64,000 nt of DNA from Hydrogenovibrio marinus. Lineage in GTDB: Bacteria; Pseudomonadota; Gammaproteobacteria; Thiomicrospirales; Thiomicrospiraceae. How positions within the stretch are numbered: position 1 is the stretch's first letter; every line of letters begins with the position of its first letter. Below, one piece after another: positions 55,969 through 63,486 of this stretch. The position numbers and the translations under genes were made by a program. The notes under the pieces are model-generated. The model was not told the DNA's origin. It made no database searches and was given only the letters and a program-made list of their open reading frames with translations. The stretch lies in contig NZ_AP020335.1 in assembly GCF_013340845.1 (NCBI RefSeq), forward strand, positions 930,001 through 994,000, written 5' to 3'.

Positions 55969-56244
55969 ATGGAAAAGAAAACAGAAACAGTTGAACTTGA
56001 TTTTCCGATCGAGCAAGTAAAAGGGGATGAAAAATCCGCACTTAAAACGGTTGAAATCAAAGAACCAGATTCTGGTAGTTTGCGCGGCCTTCAGCTTTCT
56101 ATGGTAATGGCACAGGACATGGACACTATGTTTGAACTGGTACCGCGTATTTCAAACTTAACTAAAACAGATATGCATAAACTCAAGGTATCAGATCTTT
56201 TGAAGGTGTGTATTACTGTTGTGGGTTTTTTCGTAACGGTTTAG
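55969..56244 (+). CDS. Tail assembly chaperone, Mu gp41/P2 E-like
   Basis: This protein of about 91 residues (start ATG 55969; a TTG one codon earlier is less likely) shows VELDFPIEQVKG, VEIKEPDSGSLRGLQLSMVMA and ITVVGFFVTV at the end. Tail assembly chaperones of this type are made in a short and a frameshifted long form, both needed to load the tape measure protein. The slippery site is at 56226-56232. Confidence 0.85.
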   Translation: MEKKTETVELDFPIEQVKGDEKSALKTVEIKEPDSGSLRGLQLSMVMAQDMDTMFELVPRISNLTKTDMHKLKVSDLLKVCITVVGFFVTV

Positions 56245-56423
56245 TTCTTTGTCATGACACAGTAGAGGATTATTACGCAGACATCGCCACGGTTTTTCAC
56301 TGGGATCCATTTTGCTTGGATAGGTTCAAACTTGATGAATTAGCTATGTGGAGAGATAAAGCGGCAGATCGTAATAGTCCATCAAGAAGCAATGAAGCGG
56401 ATGAAGAGGCGGATGAAGATTAA
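56208..56423 (+). CDS. Frameshift extension of the tail chaperone, P2 GpE'-like
   Basis: The -1 frame after the chaperone contains YYADIATVFHWDPFCLDRFKLDELAMWRDKA, clearly the GpE family motif (DIAxxFHW...LxELxxWRxxA). It is expected to be made mainly as a fusion to the upstream chaperone via frameshifting at 56226-56232. An internal ATG at 56208 exists but independent translation is doubtful. Confidence 0.85.
   Translation: MYYCCGFFRNGLVLCHDTVEDYYADIATVFHWDPFCLDRFKLDELAMWRDKAADRNSPSRSNEADEEADED
56226..56232 (+). other. Programmed -1 frameshift site
   Basis: The heptamer TTTTTTC is read as T-TTT-TTC in the chaperone frame (X-XXY-YYZ) and lies four codons before the chaperone stop. Slipping by -1 joins the GpE'-like frame exactly. 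Confidence 0.8.
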
Positions 56424-56435
56424 TCCGCCTTTTTT
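56407..56435 (+). terminator. Rho-independent terminator after the chaperone extension
   Basis: AGGCGGAT and ATCCGCCT form a stem around an 8-nt loop, followed by a T run. It overlaps the stop codon of the GpE'-like frame, so the tape measure gene downstream must be reached by read-through or have its own promoter. Confidence 0.75.
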
Positions 56436-56635
56436 GTATTTACGCCATTGAAATAGTCAGCGATTTTTTTAGTACCCCAAAAAAATAGAATTACGCCAGG
56501 GATAACTAGCAATTTTGGAAATACGGCAAAAAATATCATAGCAACGAAGATGATAACGCCAAGAATTAAAGATTTTAACGATCTGAATAAGGAATAAGCC
56601 ATGGCTAAATTGAACCTTTCTGTCGTAATGGGCAT
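56420..56635 (-). CDS. Small antisense-strand membrane protein between tail genes
   Basis: This protein of up to 71 residues (60 if it starts at 56602, MAYSLFRSLKSL) has a long hydrophobic region (LILGVIIFVAMIFFAVFPKLLVIPGVILFF) and a charged C-terminus (ADYFNGVNTKKAD). It fills the gap between the GpE'-like frame and the tape measure start, in the opposite direction to the whole tail operon. It could be a moron-like gene active in the lysogen. No family recognised; it may also be a chance frame. Confidence 0.45.
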   Translation of the reverse strand: MPITTERFNLAMAYSLFRSLKSLILGVIIFVAMIFFAVFPKLLVIPGVILFFWGTKKIADYFNGVNTKKAD

Positions 56636-58553
56636 TATTGACCAGGTATCTGGTCCAGTTAAACAAATGTCCGGTGAATATGGTCAGTTTACAACAAAAA
56701 TTCGAGCTGTTCAAAAAGCAATGAAAAGCAATGCTGACGCTATTTCAAATATTCAGTCTTTGAAAAAAGTGCAACAGCAGTATATGGCAAACAAAGATGC
56801 CATTAATGCGGCTCAAGAAAAGATGGCACAACTTGAAAATAGAATTAAGAGTTCAAAGGTACCTAGTGCAGCACTGACAGCACAATACAACAAGCAGCAA
56901 GCAAAATTACGCGATCTGCAAGATAATGGAACTGGTTATCTGCAGGTGTTGAAAAAAACAGGGCAGGCCCTAAAAAAAGCAGGTGTAAATACCAAAAACT
57001 TAACTGCTGAAGAATCACGTCTAAACAGAGAAAACAATAAGTCAATCTCAGTGTTAAATCGCCTGAAAGGACGGTATAACCTAATTCAAAAGGCTAGAGA
57101 TAAAATATCTAAGCCATTCTCATTTGGTAACCTAAAAAATCAGGCTCTAGTGTTCGGCGGAATCTTTGGTGGTTGGGCTTTTGGTGTTAATAGCACAGCA
57201 CAAGAGATGGATAAACTATCAAAGACGGCACAAAACCTGAATATGCCGGTTGAAGAACTGCAAGTATATCGATCTCAGGCAGAGCATGCCGGTATTGCAA
57301 ATGAAACACTTGATAAATCATTCATTCGTTTCACTAAACGATTAGGTGTTTTACAGACAACTGGCGCCGGTGCGCTTGGATCATTCTTGAAGCAAGGCAA
57401 AAGCCCACTGTATCAACAGTTGAAAATGGCTAAAACAACAGATGAAGCCTATCAAAAGATTCTTGAAACGTTCTCTAAGCTTAAAACTAACCAACAGAAA
57501 ATGGCTTTTGCTGATGCTGCATTCGGTCAGGATGGACGCCGAATGCTTATCATGCTTAAAGAGGGCACTAAAGGCCTTTCAGACGCTAGAAAAGAATACA
57601 ACGCACTTGGTGGAGGAGTTACAACAAAAGACGCTAAATCAGCAGAGGCCTATGACGATGCCATGCAAAAAATTGCAGAGGTATGGAAGTCAATCAAGTA
57701 TGCTGCAGTCGCACCGGTACTTAGACAAGTGACAACACTGCTTAATCAGTTTTTGACACAGTTCAAAAATGCAGACTGGAGACAAAATACCATTGAGAGA
57801 GTGAAAATCGTACTCATGCAGATTTTTACCGTATTGACATCAGTTGGTGGAGCCTTTGTATTCCTTAACAACCACTTACCTGAAGTTATCCTTGGAATAA
57901 CCATGCTGAAAATAGGAATGATTGCTCTGAATGCTGCCATGGCATCTAATCCGATCGGTTTAGTTGTTGCGGCTATTGCGACATTGGTTACCGGTTTGAT
58001 TTATGCCTATCACAAGTCAGAAAAATTCCGAAACATCATCAATGGTGTTTGGTCAGTTTTGACTAATATTGGAAAAGGTATGATCGGGTTTACAGGACGA
58101 TTAGTTGGTGGTTTTTTAACTATTGGAAGCGTTATCATCTCAAGCGTTATCAAGCCAGTTAAATGGTTGTTTGGATTACTGTCTAAAATTCCTAAATCAA
58201 TGCTGCCGGATAGTATTGCCGGAGGTATCTCTGGCACAAATAAATTCCTATCAGACCTTGATAAGAAAATGGCCGGCTATAAAAAGCATGGGATCCAGTT
58301 GGCACTAAATGGACCATCATCAGAAAATGCCAAACCTCTGGCAAAAGTACAACCGCTTAATCCAGGTTCAGGCACAACGCTTGCAAATAACAATGTATCA
58401 ATTAATGGCCAGAATGATACAGCAACAAAATCACAGTCCACAGTACACTTGAAAATTGACTCTGATAAGCCGGTGAAAATTGCTCGAGTTGAGACTGATA
58501 GAAAGACAGATTTGATGGTCGATACTGGTGGGCTTTTAAGCCATGGTTTTTAG
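56601..58553 (+). CDS. Tail tape measure protein, P2 T / TP901-like
   Basis: This 650-residue protein sets tail length. The N-terminal third is coiled coil (VSGPVKQMSGEYGQFTTKIRAV, Ala/Lys/Gln-rich). The middle has the TP901 core pattern with EMDKLSKTAQNLNMPVEELQVY and TKRLGVLQTTG, then hydrophobic segments (VLTSVGGAFVFLNNHLPEVILGI, LVVAAIATLVTGLIYAY). It is the last gene before attR; P2 U- and D-type genes that normally follow are replaced by Mu-type baseplate genes on the other strand. Confidence 0.88.
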   Translation: MAKLNLSVVMGIIDQVSGPVKQMSGEYGQFTTKIRAVQKAMKSNADAISNIQSLKKVQQQYMANKDAINAAQEKMAQLENRIKSSKVPSAALTAQYNKQQAKLRDLQDNGTGYLQVLKKTGQALKKAGVNTKNLTAEESRLNRENNKSISVLNRLKGRYNLIQKARDKISKPFSFGNLKNQALVFGGIFGGWAFGVNSTAQEMDKLSKTAQNLNMPVEELQVYRSQAEHAGIANETLDKSFIRFTKRLGVLQTTGAGALGSFLKQGKSPLYQQLKMAKTTDEAYQKILETFSKLKTNQQKMAFADAAFGQDGRRMLIMLKEGTKGLSDARKEYNALGGGVTTKDAKSAEAYDDAMQKIAEVWKSIKYAAVAPVLRQVTTLLNQFLTQFKNADWRQNTIERVKIVLMQIFTVLTSVGGAFVFLNNHLPEVILGITMLKIGMIALNAAMASNPIGLVVAAIATLVTGLIYAYHKSEKFRNIINGVWSVLTNIGKGMIGFTGRLVGGFLTIGSVIISSVIKPVKWLFGLLSKIPKSMLPDSIAGGISGTNKFLSDLDKKMAGYKKHGIQLALNGPSSENAKPLAKVQPLNPGSGTTLANNNVSINGQNDTATKSQSTVHLKIDSDKPVKIARVETDRKTDLMVDTGGLLSHGF

Positions 58554-58562
58554 TGCAAAAAA

Positions 58563-58628
58563 TTTCCCACAAGAATTGCTTGAAACCGCATATAAAAAGG
58601 GGGTAAACAGGCCAAACTTGTGGGAAAA
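58563..58628. promoter_or_regulatory. Putative integrase arm-type sites, right
   Basis: TTTCCCACAA (58563-58572) and its complement TTGTGGGAAA (58619-58628) lie between the tape measure stop and attR. The same decamer occurs twice beside attL, supporting a role in integration and excision. Confidence 0.6.
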
Positions 58629-58664
58629 GTAATTGTAAGTAATTGATTTTAAAGTATTGTTTTA

Positions 58665-58715
58665 TCGGCTACGAACCGAGCGGTTAGGGGTTCGACTCCC
58701 TTCGGGCGCGCCATT
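58665..58715 (+). repeat. attR, 51-bp duplicate of the tRNA-Arg 3' part
   Basis: This perfect copy of 28239-28289 carries the 3' half of tRNA-Arg (from the anticodon stem through CCA) but no 5' half, so it is not a functional tRNA. It marks the right border of the prophage. Confidence 0.95.
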
Positions 58716-58769
58716 TACATTATTTATCAGGTTGTTATTTAAAGACTTTTTTTGTTTTTATTTTTTTTG

Positions 58770-58789
58770 ATACCGTAAAAAATACCGTA
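58770..58789. repeat. ATACCGTA direct repeat just outside attR
   Basis: ATACCGTA occurs at 58770-58777 and 58782-58789 with 12-bp spacing. This mimics the paired 12-bp-spaced arm sites inside attL but with another sequence, so it could belong to a different tRNA-targeted element. Confidence 0.4.
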
Positions 58790-58820
58790 TTTTGTTTTAA
58801 GGGCTGATGATTTAATATTG

Positions 58821-59654
58821 CTAGTTTTGAGTTTTTTTCAATAATTCATTCATTTCAGTAAGATTAACTTTAGGTGATCTTTCTTTGAGCGATTCTGCAA
58901 TTGTATAGATATCTTGGTCTTGGTGTCGGATGATTCGTCCATAGCGTTTAAGTTTCTTTGTATCGATTTTTGTTTCCGCATACGCTGGAAAGTTCTTTGA
59001 AAAATCAAGAAACTGAATTATAAGCTCGTCGGTCATAGTTATAGCACTTTCATTTACCTCAATTAGCTTGGCTACAATGGTTTGGTTTGTATCTTCGATG
59101 GCGCTTTTTAGGGTGATTTCAGCAAATGCATTGTTATCGTGCTTTGCCATCAATAGATTTCCAAACTCTTCGTATAACTCATCTCTTTTTTTCCAAACTT
59201 CGAGAGCTAGATTGTAGTTGGCTGTCATTGATTGTATTTTAGCAATGCGAGACCATTTATTGTTTTGCTGTTCCTGTTCCTCAATTGAAGAGGGAATTAT
59301 GAAAGATAGTTCATGTATATCATTTTCGAAATATTTATATATATTTATAGCTTGTTTAATGCAAGCTATCCTTTGAATAGGGTCGTCCTTCAGTTTTCCT
59401 ATGTAGTTAGCCTTGATGGCTATTAAAGCGGAGAGGGCATCAGAAATATTAAGCATCCACTTGTTTGCAATATTTAGCTTGTCTTTTTCTATTTGAAGGT
59501 ATTCTTGATGTTTTAGAGTGCCATACGCAATACCCGCGCCCAGCATAGATGAGAAAAAAGCACTAGCTATTGGAAAAAAATAGTCTTTAGTGAAACTGCT
59601 TTCTGGCTTCAGACTAGTAATGGCATCAATCAATTGCTGTGTTTCTTGTATCAT
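58821..59654 (-). CDS. Hypothetical membrane-anchored protein
   Basis: This 277-residue protein has one membrane span near residues 28-45 (PIASAFFSSMLGAGIAYG) followed by long helices (DKLNIANKWMLNISDALSALIAIKAN). It has no recognised domain. Orientation matches the next two genes to the right, but the gaps are long, so a shared transcript is not certain. Confidence 0.65.
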   Translation of the reverse strand: MIQETQQLIDAITSLKPESSFTKDYFFPIASAFFSSMLGAGIAYGTLKHQEYLQIEKDKLNIANKWMLNISDALSALIAIKANYIGKLKDDPIQRIACIKQAINIYKYFENDIHELSFIIPSSIEEQEQQNNKWSRIAKIQSMTANYNLALEVWKKRDELYEEFGNLLMAKHDNNAFAEITLKSAIEDTNQTIVAKLIEVNESAITMTDELIIQFLDFSKNFPAYAETKIDTKKLKRYGRIIRHQDQDIYTIAESLKERSPKVNLTEMNELLKKTQN

Positions 59655-59962
59655 TATCCACGAGCTCCCATTTATTCTGTTGGACGATTTTTAGGTAATA
59701 TAAAGTTTAAGAATTTTTTAGTCTAAATTTTTGCTTTTCCAACCTTTTGAGGATGTCTTATTTTTCTTTGTTCATTTATTGGGAATTGTTCTTTTTATCG
59801 TGTCGCAAAATGCTTGCGTATGTTGTTCTGAAAACTCTTTTTATGGTCGCAAGAAACTTTTAAAGTTGTTGTGGGTGGGAATAAAGATTAGCTTTTTAGG
59901 GAGTTCGAGCCTTTGTGTTGGCTATCTTAAGTGTATTAGTTGATGCTATTTTTTATAACCAC
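59655..59962. other. AT-rich noncoding gap with a degenerate repeat
   Basis: This 308-bp gap has no convincing gene; a 70-codon plus-strand frame lacks a good start context. It contains a roughly 95-bp segment (about 59755-59850) that resembles 60560-60645, sharing GTGTCGCAA and TCGCAAGAA blocks. Confidence 0.4.
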
Positions 59963-60511
59963 TCATTTATTCTTTATTATGTCAAACTGTTTGTTCATGG
60001 TGACTTCTTGTCTTAGTTTGTCGAAGTTCCAAAAAGAAAAGTCCGTATGAACTTTAAATCCATCTAAATCCTCATCCCAAGTGATGTCATAATTTTGTGA
60101 TGTGTTTGCAAATGTTGTTGAATAAAACAAGCCTGCACCACTGCTCAAGCACCTGAGAATTTTTTGCTCCCCTGATGAAAATTTTTGCGTAGTAACAATA
60201 AGGGAATTCGGTCGACATTTCTGCTCAAAAACAGCTGTCGCAATTAATTTGTAGTTGTCATCCAAAGTTGCAAAAACTACTAACTTTTGGTTCAGGTAGA
60301 CTTTCCGCAAAGTGCTCTTCCCGTTCTTCGTCTGAATCTGCACCCCATCCAATTTTTTATGCCACTTCCAAGGAGCTTTTGCGTGAAATTCTAATTCAGC
60401 GGCTTCACGTTTACTCTCTTGATACTTGTTATATCCAATTATGAAAGCAATAAAAGTCATAGTGAATAAGGCAATAAACAAGATTATTTTAAAAACTTTT
60501 TTTAGCCACAT
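59963..60511 (-). CDS. Hypothetical membrane-anchored protein
   Basis: This 182-residue protein starts with a membrane span (VFKIILFIALFTMTFIAFIIGY) and a basic linker, then a soluble domain with Cys residues (EQKCRPNSLI, KILRCLSSGAGLF) that could form a disulfide outside the cytoplasm. No family recognised. Confidence 0.65.
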   Translation of the reverse strand: MWLKKVFKIILFIALFTMTFIAFIIGYNKYQESKREAAELEFHAKAPWKWHKKLDGVQIQTKNGKSTLRKVYLNQKLVVFATLDDNYKLIATAVFEQKCRPNSLIVTTQKFSSGEQKILRCLSSGAGLFYSTTFANTSQNYDITWDEDLDGFKVHTDFSFWNFDKLRQEVTMNKQFDIIKNK

Positions 60512-60655
60512 GATATTGCTTCGTCCTTAAAAACAGATAGTGGGTTCATATTGTGTGCAACCTTCTCTTCTTATTTTTCTTTTAATTAGTGTCGCAACAT
60601 TGCTTGTGCTTATTGTGGTTTGTCCTCTTTTTTTCGCAAGAAGCTAGAGCAAGAA

Positions 60656-60994
60656 TTAATAACATAAGTTCGAATTAGATACTTCCCATTGCCTTCCATT
60701 TTGATCATAACCATTAACGCCAACTGGCGTGAGAAACGGGAAATCCATTTTTATAACACTAGCCTCATTAGGTTTCCAAAAAATTACTATGTACTTGTAT
60801 AAAGAGTTGTACTTGAAAGAGCTTGTTTTGAGATTTAATTCAGAACCATCTATGAATGTTGCGTTAACACTATAGCCGTGTGACCAGCCGTCTTGAGTGT
60901 GGTATTTAGCACAAATGTGAACATTCTCGGATGCAAAAAGATTTGAGGAGTAAGAGATAGAAAAGCCTAACAATATCAAAATGATTTTTTTCAT
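60656..60994 (-). CDS. Hypothetical secreted protein
   Basis: This 112-residue protein has a signal peptide (MKKIILILLGFSISYSSNLFA) and a beta-rich mature part with two Cys residues (VHICAKYH and the C-terminal NLCY) that may pair. No family recognised. It lies between the other small accessory genes and the IS element. Confidence 0.65.
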   Translation of the reverse strand: MKKIILILLGFSISYSSNLFASENVHICAKYHTQDGWSHGYSVNATFIDGSELNLKTSSFKYNSLYKYIVIFWKPNEASVIKMDFPFLTPVGVNGYDQNGRQWEVSNSNLCY

Positions 60995-61350
60995 GTTTTA
61001 GCCAATGGAAAATATACTTGTTATTACTTTAACTTATTGGTTTTAGTTTAGCAGTAAAACCTTGTCTAGTAGATTAGTGTTACACATTACTTTCAACTTC
61101 TACCAAGTTGTATCTAAAACACGGTCAAACAATTCATCCATTGTTTCATTTGGCATTTGGATGAAGTCAAAGCCGCCACTTTCATTTCTAACCATATATT
61201 CTTTATTAGATAAGGAAGCGTTATTAGCTAGTACCTCATTAGCTATTAGCAAGTAATTAGTAGATGAAATGTTGTTACTAACTGAACTGGTCTAATGGAA
61301 ACGGACACTTCAATGAGAGACAATAGATGTTGTCGAATCTAGGAGTGGTT

Positions 61351-61641
61351 ATGAATCAGAAGCGAGTTTATAAAACTTACACCAAAGAATTTAAACAAGA
61401 AGCGGTCGCGCTTGTCACTGAACAAGGTTATAGCGTTGCTGAAGCGGCGCAAGCGCTAGGCGTTAATCCAAACTTGCTTTACAAGTGGAAAGACAAGCTT
61501 GAAGCGCAAACCAATGGTGCGGCCTTAAGCGATAATGAGCGTGAAGAACTCAAAAAGCTGCGAGCTGAAAACAAGCGGCTTCGAATGGAAAAAGACATTT
61601 TAAAAAAGGCCTCAGCCTTCTTCGCCCGAGAAATGCACTAG
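61351..61641 (+). CDS. IS3-family transposase OrfA
   Basis: The ATG at 61351 behind AGGAG gives about 96 residues (MNQKRVYKTYTKEFKQEAV). It has the helix-turn-helix YSVAEAAQALGVNPNLLYKW and a leucine-zipper-like tail (EELKKLRAENKRLRMEKDILK). OrfA binds the IS ends. The slippery AAAAAAG at 61602-61608 allows -1 frameshifting to make OrfAB. Confidence 0.92.
   Translation: MNQKRVYKTYTKEFKQEAVALVTEQGYSVAEAAQALGVNPNLLYKWKDKLEAQTNGAALSDNEREELKKLRAENKRLRMEKDILKKASAFFAREMH
61602..61608 (+). other. IS programmed -1 frameshift site
   Basis: AAAAAAG lies near the end of orfA where the orfB frame is already open in -1, as in other IS3-family elements. Confidence 0.8.
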
Positions 61642-61661
61642 GATTTGAGTTTATCCATACG

Positions 61662-62513
61662 TTGGCGCAAGAAGGCTACTCGGTTAAATTAAGCTGTAAG
61701 GTGATGAGTTTTAGCCGCTCCGGCTATTACGATTGGATCAAGCGTCCCAAGGCTATTATTACCGAAGAACAACTGCGACTGTATCGGCGAGCTAAAGCCC
61801 TTTTTATAGCCAGTCGAAACAGTCTCGGTTCACGAGAACTGATGAAGCGATTACGTAAAGAAGGCTTTAAGGTTGGGCGCCACAAAGTCATCAAGTTAAT
61901 GGAAATCTTAAACCTAAAGGTTGAACAGCGTGTTGCATTCAAAGTCACCACAAAACGGGACCCAAGCCACGCTGTGGCAGATAACCTTGTGAACATGGAC
62001 TTTAACCCCACAGGCATGAATCAAGTGTGGGCCGGTGATATCACCTATTTAAAAACCGCACAGGGTTGGCTATACCTGAGCGTGGTGATGGACTTGTACT
62101 CACGCCGGATTATCGGTTGGTCAATCAGCCCGCGCATGACCACCGAACTCGTGCTTGAGTCGCTCAAGCAAGCCTACTGGCTTAGAAAGCCGCCCAAAGG
62201 GGTGATCTTCCATAGTGATCGTGGATCACAATACACCAGTGACGCATTTAGAGCGCAGCTGAAACAATTCAAAATCCGAGCCTCAATGGGCGATGTTGGC
62301 GCGTGTTGGGATAATGCCGTGGTTGAAAGGTTCTTTGGCAGTTTAAAGCATGACTGGCTGCTCAAAGTACATCAACCTAACCATGAGCATATGATTGACG
62401 ATGTGAAAGCGTATATGCGTTATTACAACTTAGAAAGGCTTCATACAAGCAATGGTGACATGAGTCCTATTGAATATGAAAATTATAAACGTGATGTGTC
62501 CGAAATTGCTTGA
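61662..62513 (+). CDS. IS3-family transposase OrfB (DDE catalytic part)
   Basis: This 283-residue frame carries the integrase core: first Asp in VWAGDITYLKTAQGWLYL, second in GVIFHSDRGSQYTSD and Glu in NAVVERFFGSLKHDWL. The frame is open upstream to the A6G site, so the active enzyme is an OrfAB fusion. No disruption is visible. Confidence 0.93.
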   Translation: MAQEGYSVKLSCKVMSFSRSGYYDWIKRPKAIITEEQLRLYRRAKALFIASRNSLGSRELMKRLRKEGFKVGRHKVIKLMEILNLKVEQRVAFKVTTKRDPSHAVADNLVNMDFNPTGMNQVWAGDITYLKTAQGWLYLSVVMDLYSRRIIGWSISPRMTTELVLESLKQAYWLRKPPKGVIFHSDRGSQYTSDAFRAQLKQFKIRASMGDVGACWDNAVVERFFGSLKHDWLLKVHQPNHEHMIDDVKAYMRYYNLERLHTSNGDMSPIEYENYKRDVSEIA

Positions 62514-62560
62514 CCAGTACAAACCAAGTTTTTATGCGGGTTTGAGGTCTGTTTCTCTTT

Positions 62561-62604
62561 CCAGCTTCTTTCCTGATGTTTTCCAGCTTCTTTCCTGATG
62601 TTTT
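62561..62604 (-). repeat. Two 22-bp tandem repeats in the interrupted gene
   Basis: The unit CCAGCTTCTTTCCTGATGTT plus TT occurs at 62561-62582 and 62583-62604, followed by a partial third copy. The unit is not a multiple of three, so a change of copy number would shift the reading frame. Confidence 0.85.
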
Positions 62605-63173
62605 CCAGTTTCTTTCCAGGTTGTGAGTTATATGCACCTCGTTTTCTGTTTATAAGTACACCTCTTTTTGAGTAAGCATCATCATAAACTGGTGAGCATG
62701 GGTTAAACTCTTTGACACAATAAAAGCTGTCATGATTCTTTGCTCTGAATTGTATTTTAGCCTTGCAGTTAAGTTCTGGCTGAATATCTACGAAATGTTG
62801 AATTAACTGTTCAGACTTCGAGAACCGGTCATTATTTACCATTCCAAAGCAGAGACGATAGGTGCAAGCAAATTTTGATTTTGTGCGTTCTGTTTTGTAA
62901 TTCTTTTTGTTTTTGGAAAGCGTAAAGTTATTAAAAAATAATTCGACTTCTTCATTAGATGTTTTTCCATAAAGTTTGAGGACTAGAGCAGGCTTTCCCT
63001 CATAATTGGTTTTGTACCAATCAAAAGGGATGTAGATGCCTGATATGATCTCATTAAGAATTTGAGGACGAGGGGTGCTATTTCTGGTCTCTATATCAGA
63101 AAATGCTTCTGGATTGTTCCAGTTGTCCATCAATTCAATGTTCACTAATTTGTGATGCTTATGTGGCTATTTT

Positions 63174-63368
63174 TTAAGCCAAGCCTTGGTTTCGGTCAAT
63201 TATTTTCTGATCTATCCACTCTTTGATTTCACTTTCAATCCAGGCGACTGATTTTTCTGAAAGTTTGACGGGTTTAGGGAATTTTCCATCCTTGGAAAGA
63301 GCGTAAACGTATGAACGGCTAAGGCCTGTTTCAGCCATGACCTGTTTAAGTCTTAATAATTTTTGCAT
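63174..63368 (-). CDS. AlpA-type transcriptional regulator
   Basis: This 64-residue protein has the AlpA pattern: LLRLKQVMAETGLSRSYVYAL and then GKFPKPVKLSEKSVAWIESEIKEW. These small helix-turn-helix proteins act as excisionase-like activators in integrative elements. It precedes the interrupted gene and follows a partial hypothetical gene on the same strand. Confidence 0.88.
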   Translation of the reverse strand: MQKLLRLKQVMAETGLSRSYVYALSKDGKFPKPVKLSEKSVAWIESEIKEWIDQKIIDRNQGLA

Positions 63369-63486
63369 GATATGACTCCATAGAAATTTTATAAATCAAA
63401 TATAGTTTTATCTGTGCTACGGAGTCGATTTTATGGATTGAGATATTGAAATGTTAGGGGGGTAAAAATCTTTTTTAAGCCCCTTG

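Larger units (their letters stand above)
28239..58715. mobile_element. P2/Mu-mosaic prophage with a diversity-generating retroelement
   Basis: About 30.4 kb is bounded by a perfect 51-bp repeat of the tRNA-Arg 3' end, with a tyrosine integrase just inside the left border. The layout is integrase and early genes (minus), repressor and nuclease (plus), lysis genes (minus), DGR and receptor-binding protein (minus), Mu-type baseplate (minus), Ogr-like regulator, P2-type portal and terminase (minus), then P2-type head and Mu-type tail genes (plus) to the right border. All essential modules appear intact, so it may be inducible. Confidence 0.95.
61283..62521 (+). mobile_element. IS3-family insertion sequence
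   Basis: This 1,239-bp element is bounded by imperfect inverted ends (left TGAACTGGTCTA, right complement TGTACTGGTCAA, both with CGGACAC further in). A 3-bp AAC repeat flanks it (61280-61282 and 62522-62524), typical for IS3. It carries overlapping orfA/orfB with an A6G slippery site. Both frames are intact, so it is probably functional. Confidence 0.92.
61100..63145 (-). pseudogene. Unrecognised gene interrupted by the IS3-type element
   Basis: The gene starts at 63145 (MNIELMDNWNNPEAFS) and reads to 62522, where the IS begins. Removing the IS and one AAC copy joins codon 62524-62522 in frame to 61279, and the frame stays open to a TAG at 61102-61100. The restored protein has about 267 residues, with a basic, Lys/Glu-rich middle. 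In the present state the frame runs into the IS and stops at 62483, replacing about 59 residues. No family recognised; the neighbouring AlpA-type gene suggests an integrative element. Confidence 0.85.

Noticed and set aside
59731-59943. 70-codon plus-strand frame in the accessory gap
   Set aside because: Its start context is poor, the composition is Cys/Phe-rich as in noncoding AT-rich DNA, and it overlaps the degenerate repeat.
59755-60645. Integron attC sites
   Set aside because: The two segments are related, but RYYYAAC/GTTRRRY core boxes in inverted arrangement are not seen and no integron integrase is in the window.
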